DNA of 14,187 nt from Scytonema sp. UIC 10036 (GTDB lineage: Bacteria; Cyanobacteriota; Cyanobacteriia; Cyanobacteriales; Nostocaceae), in assembly GCF_009725235.1 (NCBI RefSeq), contig NZ_WJFC01000278.1, forward strand, positions 1 to 14,187, in the 5' to 3' direction. Of the stretch, positions 6,414-11,385 are shown in pieces. The notes beneath the pieces were generated by a model. The model did no database searches and was not told where the DNA came from. It was given only the letters and a program-made list of their open reading frames with translations. Positions within the stretch are counted from its first letter, which is position 1; every line of letters starts with the position of its first letter. Made by a program: the position numbers and the translations under genes.

Positions 6414-8515
6414 TCAAAGTTTTGAGAATGCGAACCAACTTTGTACCGATTGCGCCCGTTGGCTTTTGCTTCATACAAAGCTTGGTCTGCGATCGCAATC
6501 AAATCTTGGGGTAATAATTCTTGTGTGGGACTCAAGCAGCCAATACCGATGCTGACAGTTATGCACTGGCTGACATCGGAGCGAACGTGAGGAATTTGAA
6601 GTTGGGCAACTGCTTGTTGAATTTGTTCTGCAATCTTTAGTGCTCCTGTTGTATCGGTATTGGGGAGAAGGATTGCAAACTCTTCTCCTCCATAACGAGC
6701 AACTAAATCAGTAGGTCGTTTCACAACTGCATTTAGCGTTTGAGCAAATTGTTGCAAACAGTTATCTCCTGCTTGGTGACCGTAGTAATCGTTGTAGAGT
6801 TTGAAGTAATCGATATCACAAAGAAGCAAACTTAAAGGAGACTGTTCTCGGTTTGAACGTTGCCATTCGCGATCGAGACATTCATCAAAGCTGCGGCGAT
6901 TGGCAATTTGAGTTAACCCATCTAACGTTGCAAGACGCTTTAGTTCTCTATTGGCTTGTTCCAACTGTTGGTAGAGTTCTGATTGTTGAATTGCGATCGC
7001 TAATTGAGTACTTAACTGCCGCAATAAATGCCAAGTTGCTTGTTGCCAATGATATGGTATGGCACAATGGTGAGCAATTAATAATCCCCAAAGTTTCTGA
7101 TGAATGACAACGGGCAGAACTAATACGGCTCTGACTTGCAATGTCGTTAGTAAATTGACGTAACATGGATCTAAATTGGCTTTTAAAACATCATTCACTG
7201 CATGAATGCGTCCTTGAAAATAAGAATGGGAAATTGTTTTTTGAAAGCAAGGATCTTGAACGTTTTGACCGAGAATAGAAAAAGATGGATCGGATATTGA
7301 TTCTGCTATCACTGTTCCGTGCCAGTCAGCGTCAAATTGGTAGATAACAACTCTGTCAACCTGAAGAAACTGCCGTACTTCTTCTACAGTAGTCGTCAGG
7401 ATTGAGTCTAAATGCAAAAACTGACGGATGTTTTGAGCAATAATGCCAATCAATCTCTCGCGATGTATTGCCTGCTGTTCCCGCTCCAATGCTCGTCTGA
7501 GGGCGAACTCTGTTTGTTGACGTTCTGCTAAATCTGTTTGTATCTGACAATAAAGATCGGCTTGATGGATTGCGATCGCTAACTGCCCTGAGATCTGTCT
7601 GAGTAAATCTGCCTCCCACTGCTGCCAATATCGGGGCGCTTGACATTGATGAGCGATTAACAAACCCCAAAGACGATCCTGTCCGAGAATAGGAATAACA
7701 ATTTTTGACCTAACACCGAGCTGCCTGAGTGTTTCTGCAAGACATGGAGTTATTTCATCTTGTTCAATATCCGCGATAATTCGGATACGCCCTTCATAAT
7801 AGAGCTGGTAATTCTCTTGAGGAAAAATTTTTTCTGGCAATGGTTGTTCGGCAATCATTGGAATATTCGTCGCAACTGCTTCACTAATAACAGTACCCGT
7901 ACCATCAGCCATAATCTGATAGACTAAAGCTCGGTCTGCTTGCAGCAATTGCCGGACTTCTGCAACAGCCGTATTCAAAACCTCCTCTATGCTTAAAGAC
8001 TGGCGAATGCGTTGAGTCAATTGCGAAACAAGGTGTTCTCGTTCTGCCTGTTGTCGCAAAGCTATTTGTTTTGCTTCGGACTCTTGCAATGCTTGTTCCA
8101 ATCGTTTGCGATCGTCGCTCTTTAGGCAACTTCCAAAAGGAGCATCAGCAAGTGCTTGAGAAATCACTTCCAGCAATCGAATAGCTGCACATAGTGCAAC
8201 ACACGCAGCTAAAGCTTCGATCCCACCTGACAGCCAGTACCGCCGGTGCCAAAACGTCCAGACGTCTATTATGCGATCGATCCCACAGGCAATAAGTAAA
8301 ACTCCAAATAACAAAAAGATTTGAGTATCAGGCAAGTCTTTTCGCTTGCAAACAAAATACATTAATCCTGCTGCAATAGAGTAGGTAGCTAAAACAACCA
8401 AAACATTGGAAATTAACTCAAGCACGAATACTTCAGGTTTTTGGGAATAGCAATGCTTTTGGGCAATAGATAATGGGGGTATCAAAAATAATGTTATTTG
8501 ATGCAGAATAACCAC
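6407..8515 (-). CDS. Membrane diguanylate cyclase: ethylene-receptor-like domain, two CBCR-type GAFs, GGDEF
   Basis: 702 residues, GTG start; the N-terminal HCYSQKPE (21-28) resembles the GHCYLWKP segment that usually precedes this membrane domain, which supports the early start. Residues 30-122 are three hydrophobic helices resembling ETR1-type ethylene-binding domains. Ungapped alignment (offset 12) gives Cys77 for Cys65, but Arg81 for His69, Asn37 for Asp25 and Thr44 for Tyr32, so the copper/ethylene site is degenerate. GAF1 (about 171-318) has a Cys at the bilin position (Cys258). GAF2 (about 366-512) has DPCF (421-424) and Cys451, the two-Cys arrangement of DXCF cyanobacteriochromes, 28 residues apart. 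The GGDEF domain (about 525-695) has an intact GGEEF (609-613), DIDYF (567-571) and the RxxD inhibitory site (Arg600, Asp603), so it should make c-di-GMP with product feedback. Likely role: light- or redox-dependent c-di-GMP signalling at the membrane; chromophore binding is inferred. Confidence 0.92.
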   Translation of the reverse strand: MVILHQITLFLIPPLSIAQKHCYSQKPEVFVLELISNVLVVLATYSIAAGLMYFVCKRKDLPDTQIFLLFGVLLIACGIDRIIDVWTFWHRRYWLSGGIEALAACVALCAAIRLLEVISQALADAPFGSCLKSDDRKRLEQALQESEAKQIALRQQAEREHLVSQLTQRIRQSLSIEEVLNTAVAEVRQLLQADRALVYQIMADGTGTVISEAVATNIPMIAEQPLPEKIFPQENYQLYYEGRIRIIADIEQDEITPCLAETLRQLGVRSKIVIPILGQDRLWGLLIAHQCQAPRYWQQWEADLLRQISGQLAIAIHQADLYCQIQTDLAERQQTEFALRRALEREQQAIHRERLIGIIAQNIRQFLHLDSILTTTVEEVRQFLQVDRVVIYQFDADWHGTVIAESISDPSFSILGQNVQDPCFQKTISHSYFQGRIHAVNDVLKANLDPCYVNLLTTLQVRAVLVLPVVIHQKLWGLLIAHHCAIPYHWQQATWHLLRQLSTQLAIAIQQSELYQQLEQANRELKRLATLDGLTQIANRRSFDECLDREWQRSNREQSPLSLLLCDIDYFKLYNDYYGHQAGDNCLQQFAQTLNAVVKRPTDLVARYGGEEFAILLPNTDTTGALKIAEQIQQAVAQLQIPHVRSDVSQCITVSIGIGCLSPTQELLPQDLIAIADQALYEAKANGRNRYKVGSHSQNFEE

Positions 8516-8626
8516 CTCGCTTTAGGTAAGCAATTTTTGAGAGTTCAAGTTTGCTCTAATGAATGAGAGTAGGCACCCAAACAGAGGTAGAAAAATAGTC
8601 ACATCCGTTATTTCTCATAAGAATTC

Positions 8627-8643
8627 GGCACCAAATTGGTGCC
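8627..8643. promoter_or_regulatory. Palindrome GGCACCA-AAT-TGGTGCC
   Basis: Perfect 7-bp arms around a 3-base centre, about 112 bases upstream of the cyclase start. The compact odd-spaced dyad fits a dimeric regulator site or a small hairpin in the leader. No regulator is assigned. Confidence 0.4.
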
Positions 8644-8709
8644 ATGAAACAAAACTTATCATATATAACTACTTTCTTGTAGTTTTCTTTTCCTGACAAT
8701 TAGCTAAAA

Positions 8710-8727
8710 TACCGAATATTTTCGGTA
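8710..8727. promoter_or_regulatory. Palindrome TACCGAA-TATT-TTCGGTA
   Basis: Perfect 7-bp arms with a 4-base centre, about 195 bases upstream of the cyclase start and well away from mltA. It may be a regulator binding site or part of an upstream transcript's hairpin; evidence is symmetry alone. Confidence 0.4.
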
Positions 8728-8930
8728 AGAAGGATGTCACATTTTAGTAAGAATTGCGTTAATTTAAAACTTGATTATTTGATATCTTTGCGGTTGTTCA
8801 GCAAATTTACGTAAAAAAGTAGAGGTCTACTAAAAGAGAAAGTATGAAATATCGAGGATAAAATTAGGGCTTGCACACTGTACAAATTGAACATCATGTG
8901 TTGAAAAGAATAACGGTCATTTCACACTTG

Positions 8931-8956
8931 TAGGGGCGCAACGCATTGCGCCCCTA
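8931..8956. repeat. GC-rich hairpin after mltA
   Basis: TAGGGGCGCAA (8931-8941) and TTGCGCCCCTA (8946-8956) form a perfect 11-bp stem with a 4-base loop, starting 5 bases beyond the mltA stop. GTAGGGGCGCA-type hairpins are dispersed repeats in cyanobacteria. Placed directly after a stop codon it may end or protect the mltA transcript, although no T-run follows on the minus strand. Confidence 0.75.
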
Positions 8957-8961
8957 GTGGT

Positions 8962-10200
8962 TCATCGTATTGATTCCTTTAAAAGCAAGTAGTACAGATT
9001 CCCAGTACTACCCGTGATCCCAGCCCGAGAACCAGCTAAAGAACCTGTCCCCATAAAGTAATCGACACGTCCCGGACTTTTGATAGCGCTACCTGTATCT
9101 TGGTCAAGTACAAAGCGATTGACTTGACGCGATTCCAACCCACCACCTTTTTTTGGATAGGGGAACGAGCCATAAATCAGTGCTAGTGCTCCAGGAGGCA
9201 TGAGAGATTTATCTGTAGCAATGCTACGCTCTGCCGTTACAGGTACACCTATACTACCGGAAGCAGACTCACCATTGGTTTCTTTAAAGAAAACAAAGCG
9301 TTCCCACAAAGGTAAATATTCATTTAAATCTTGAGGATGGCGGTTAAAATATGAGATAATACCGGGCATAGTAGCGTTTTCACGCTTTAGCTTACCATTT
9401 TTAATCAGTTCTTTTCCAATACTTGTCCAAGGGTAATCTGTACCACCTGCAAAACCAACAGAGGTTGTAGTGCCATCAGTCAGTTTGAGTTGGGCAGAAC
9501 CTTGAATATGAATCAGGTATGCATCCAGTCGATTGCGAAACCAAAACATTTCCAAACCGCGCAACGGGCTTTTCTCTCCCAGCAAACCATTTTTCCCCTC
9601 TAAATCGATACGCTTGGGGTGGGGTTTTGCCCATTGGTCAAAATTTGGTGGGAGTTGGTAAAGAGGATACTTATAAACTGATGTTTGGGTACGACTGGCA
9701 GTATAAACTGGTTCGTAGTAGGCAGTAAATTTAACAGTCCCTTTACCATCACTGCCAATTGACTTATAAAAAACAAATTCCCGACGGACAGCAGCTTGTA
9801 ATTGTGCAGGTGATTTGGAGTTAACCACTAATTGGCGGAAACGTATCAAGCTACGACGGACACGATCGAGCGTAATTTCTGGAATGGGATAATTTTGATA
9901 AGCTAAAACTGCCTTATCGGTTTGTAAATAACGCAAGCTGTTATCGATGGAAGCAAGTAACGCCTGTTTATCACCCTGTTTACCCTTTCCGCCCCAAATT
10001 TGCTCATCCCAACCCAAGCAACGCGATGGAGATTTGCACGTTCCCACATCTACTGCTTCAAGTGGTGGAGGTAGCGGTTCTGTTGAGTTGTTAGGAATTG
10101 GTAATGGAGGTATAGTAGGGACTTGAGCAATAACTGACCAGAGTGGGTTAATCAGGGCAATACCCAGACTCAAAGAAAGTAAAGCAAGGGTTTTCTTCAT
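8962..10200 (-). CDS. mltA: MltA-type lytic murein transglycosylase with 3D domain
   Basis: 412-residue exported enzyme that cleaves the MurNAc-GlcNAc bond of peptidoglycan to form 1,6-anhydro-MurNAc ends. Residues 1-25 are a signal peptide (basic KK, hydrophobic core, VIAQ end). Unlike E. coli MltA there is no lipobox Cys, so the mature protein is probably soluble in the periplasm; a Pro-rich linker follows (27-48). The MltA core includes VKFTAYYEPVYTASR, FWFRNRLDAYLIHIQGSA in parts, and SVGFAGGTDYPWTSIGKEL. The C-terminal 3D domain holds LDQDTGSAIKSPGRVDYFMG (365-384 region); Asp380 aligns with the catalytic Asp308 of the E. coli enzyme, and Asp366/Asp368 are the other acidic residues. Length is slightly above the E. 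coli protein. It stands alone, with a hairpin just after the stop and a small inverted repeat before the start. Confidence 0.94.
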   Translation of the reverse strand: MKKTLALLSLSLGIALINPLWSVIAQVPTIPPLPIPNNSTEPLPPPLEAVDVGTCKSPSRCLGWDEQIWGGKGKQGDKQALLASIDNSLRYLQTDKAVLAYQNYPIPEITLDRVRRSLIRFRQLVVNSKSPAQLQAAVRREFVFYKSIGSDGKGTVKFTAYYEPVYTASRTQTSVYKYPLYQLPPNFDQWAKPHPKRIDLEGKNGLLGEKSPLRGLEMFWFRNRLDAYLIHIQGSAQLKLTDGTTTSVGFAGGTDYPWTSIGKELIKNGKLKRENATMPGIISYFNRHPQDLNEYLPLWERFVFFKETNGESASGSIGVPVTAERSIATDKSLMPPGALALIYGSFPYPKKGGGLESRQVNRFVLDQDTGSAIKSPGRVDYFMGTGSLAGSRAGITGSTGNLYYLLLKESIR

Positions 10201-10230
10201 AATTTATATCAATTTAATTAGTCGAGCGGC

Positions 10231-10255
10231 ATAACAATTTTCTGTTCATTGTTAT
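10231..10255. promoter_or_regulatory. Inverted repeat upstream of mltA
   Basis: ATAACAAT (10231-10238) and ATTGTTAT (10248-10255) are exact reverse complements with a 9-base spacer, 31-55 bases upstream of the mltA start codon. The position suits an operator, but the AT-rich sequence makes chance possible. Confidence 0.35.
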
Positions 10256-10357
10256 AAATTGTCACTACTAGTCTGCCAAATTAATTTTGAGGCTCTGCAA
10301 GATCCCAGCAATTGGGCTTTACGAGCGGTTGCAATACTGCAAGGGCTGAGAGAAATT

Positions 10358-10432
10358 GTAGGTTGGGTAGAGCGTAAGCGAAACCCAACAAATGCTGGCA
10401 AATGTTGGGTTTCGTTCCTCAACCCAACCTAC
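10358..10432. repeat. Nested palindromic repeat (GTAGGTTGGGT type)
   Basis: Outer arms GTAGGTTGGGT (10358-10368) and ACCCAACCTAC (10422-10432) are perfect 11-bp inverted repeats. Inner arms CGAAACCCAACA (10379-10390) and TGTTGGGTTTCG (10403-10414) are perfect 12-bp inverted repeats around a 12-base loop. The whole folds as one long stem with small internal bulges. This sequence type is among the commonest dispersed repeats of filamentous cyanobacteria and may be a non-autonomous MITE-like element (inference). Confidence 0.8.
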
Positions 10433-10583
10433 CTTGAATTTGTGTTTTTAGCAAAACCTACGTAGTATTGCGAGCGGTTGGGCTTTTACCTCATTCCCCC
10501 ATTCGGTCCCTACACCGATGATCCACTCAACCTGTGCTATGAGAAGCGGCTCACGTGACAATCGCGATTCGGATGGGTACCGC

Positions 10584-10594
10584 TAGCTTCGCTA
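10584..10594. repeat. Small GCTAGCTTCGCTATCGC-type repeat
   Basis: TAGC-TTC-GCTA hairpin inside a GGTACCGCTAGCTTCGCTATCGCACC stretch (about 10575-10601, split here by its core). Reverse complements of this motif (GCGATAGCGAAGCTAGCGG) are frequent in Nostocales spacers. Confidence 0.5.
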
Positions 10595-10675
10595 TCGCAC
10601 CAGAGGTTAGTTCTAAAGTGTGTGTTAAAGACGAAAGCAAACTGCCAACATCAGACGTGGAATCGTTAATTTTAA

Positions 10676-10681
10676 TATACT
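10676..10681 (+). promoter_or_regulatory. Possible -10 element of the antitoxin promoter
   Basis: TATACT lies 32 bases before the antitoxin ATG, close to a bacterial -10 consensus. The -35 match upstream (TCAGAC at 10651) is poor and spaced 19 bases away, so this is tentative. Confidence 0.3.
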
Positions 10682-10698
10682 GAATGCATCAATATTTC

Positions 10699-10704
10699 AA
10701 GGAG
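10699..10704 (+). promoter_or_regulatory. Strong ribosome binding site of the antitoxin
   Basis: AAGGAG eight bases before the ATG at 10713. It is the best Shine-Dalgarno sequence in the window and fixes the start of the antitoxin. Confidence 0.75.
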
Positions 10705-10712
10705 TAACAGCT

Positions 10713-10967
10713 ATGCAAAGTATCAAAGTGCGATCGCTCGTCGGTTCTGACGGAGTCTTACATCTTGATATTCCAGTAGGTATGGCGGACAAAGAAGTAG
10801 AAGTCATGGTAATTTATCAACCACTAGAATCTTCGCCTCAGCAAAAAACACCAGAAGAATTAGGCTGGCCACCTGATTTTTTTGAGCAAACTGCTGGTGC
10901 GCTGCAAGACGATCCTCTTATCAGATATCCCCAAGGTGAATATGAAGAACGGGAGCCACTAGAGTGA
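10713..10967 (+). CDS. Small antitoxin paired with a PIN-domain toxin
   Basis: 84-residue acidic protein, intact from an ATG with a strong AAGGAG. The first 38 residues look like a small beta-rich domain (IKVRSLVGSDGVLHLDIPVG, then VEVMVIYQPLE); the remainder is acidic and probably unfolded without its partner (LGWPPDFFEQTAGALQDDP, ending EYEEREPLE). This layout, an N-terminal dimer/DNA-binding part with an acidic C-terminal tail, is that of a type II antitoxin, and similar proteins stand before VapC-like PIN toxins in cyanobacteria (recalled, not searched). Its TGA overlaps the GTG of the toxin frame as GTGA (10964-10967), the translational coupling usual for such pairs. It would be expected to neutralise the toxin and repress its own promoter. 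The toxin is now broken, so the antitoxin is an orphan here. Confidence 0.8.
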   Translation: MQSIKVRSLVGSDGVLHLDIPVGMADKEVEVMVIYQPLESSPQQKTPEELGWPPDFFEQTAGALQDDPLIRYPQGEYEEREPLE

Positions 10968-11308
10968 TATATTTGCTAGATACTAATGTTTGTATTGTCT
11001 ACTGAAATCGACCTATGTCCAGTATACATAGACGATTACAATTTCTTTCACCGCAAGATATTGCTGTGTGTTCAGTTGTGAAAGCTGAGTTATTTTATGG
11101 TGCAATGAAAAGCAACAAGTCTACACGCACTCTAGCTATACAAGAAGCTTTTCTAAATAATTTTGTTTCCATACCTTTTGATGATGCTGCTGCTAAAATC
11201 TATAGCAGAATTCGTGCTGAGTTGACTGCTAAAGGGACTCCGATTGGTCCTTACGATTTACAGATTGCAGCGATCGCCTTAACAAATAATTTAATATTAG
11301 TTACTTAA
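10964..11308 (+). pseudogene. vapC: VapC-like PIN-domain toxin, broken by a nonsense codon and a shortened end
   Basis: The frame opens at GTG 10964 with MIYLLDTNVCIVY, the standard VapC N-terminus with the first catalytic Asp in LLDTN. It then hits TGA at 11003-11005 and continues in the same frame to 11308 with clear PIN sequence: QDIAVCSVVKAELFYGAM (second acidic site), FVSIPFDDAAAKIYSRIRAEL and GTPIGPYDLQIAAIAL (third acidic site). Since the frame is unchanged, one base change from a Leu codon such as TTA to TGA explains the break. The end stops at ...LILVT, lacking the usual HNTxEF segment and about 20 further residues, so a second lesion is likely. Re-initiation at ATG 11015 would give a 97-residue protein without the first Asp, which should be inactive. 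Family role: Mg2+-dependent RNase toxin cleaving tRNA or rRNA. Confidence 0.85.
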
Positions 11309-11341
11309 GGGAGACTGTATTTTGGCTTGTATTCATTTTTG

Positions 11342-11378
11342 GATAAAGAATGAAAAGTAAATTTTTTCATTCTTTATC
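11342..11378. terminator. 15-bp hairpin between convergent vapC remnant and VWA gene
   Basis: GATAAAGAATGAAAA (11342-11356) and TTTTCATTCTTTATC (11364-11378) are perfect inverted repeats with a 7-base loop. The element begins 8 bases beyond the VWA gene stop (minus strand) and 33 bases after the vapC remnant. It probably serves as a bidirectional terminator or 3' end stabiliser for the convergent units. It is AT-rich and lacks a long terminal T-run, so efficiency is uncertain. Confidence 0.6.
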
Positions 11379-11385
11379 ATTCATC

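Larger units (their letters stand above)
8516..8961. other. Spacer upstream of the diguanylate cyclase
   Basis: 446 bp without a gene. It contains three palindromes (8627-8643, 8710-8727 and 8931-8956), each listed separately. The rest is AT-rich with no recognised RNA, and I could not identify a convincing promoter for the cyclase. Confidence 0.6.
10201..10712. other. Spacer between mltA and the toxin-antitoxin remnant
   Basis: 512 bp, divergent promoter region of mltA and the antitoxin. It holds an 8-bp inverted repeat near mltA (10231-10255), a nested palindrome (10358-10432) and a small repeat with a TAGC-TTC-GCTA hairpin (10584-10594). The 68-codon plus-strand frame from 10259 merely translates the palindrome and is not a gene. 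Confidence 0.6.

Noticed and set aside
6358..6555. 65-codon plus-strand frame
   Set aside because: It is antisense to the C-terminal end of the diguanylate cyclase and has no independent support.
8621..8631. GAATTCGGCAC resembling a cloning adaptor
   Set aside because: The match is short and is explained by an EcoRI-like hexamer next to a natural palindrome; flanking sequence is ordinary AT-rich spacer.
10259..10465. 68-codon plus-strand frame downstream of the mltA start
   Set aside because: It is the translation of the nested GTAGGTTGGGT palindrome, with no homology and no start signal.
11015..11308. Independent 97-residue toxin gene starting at ATG 11015
   Set aside because: The upstream in-frame sequence from 10964 encodes the true VapC N-terminus with its catalytic Asp, so this is the remainder of a broken gene rather than a separate one.
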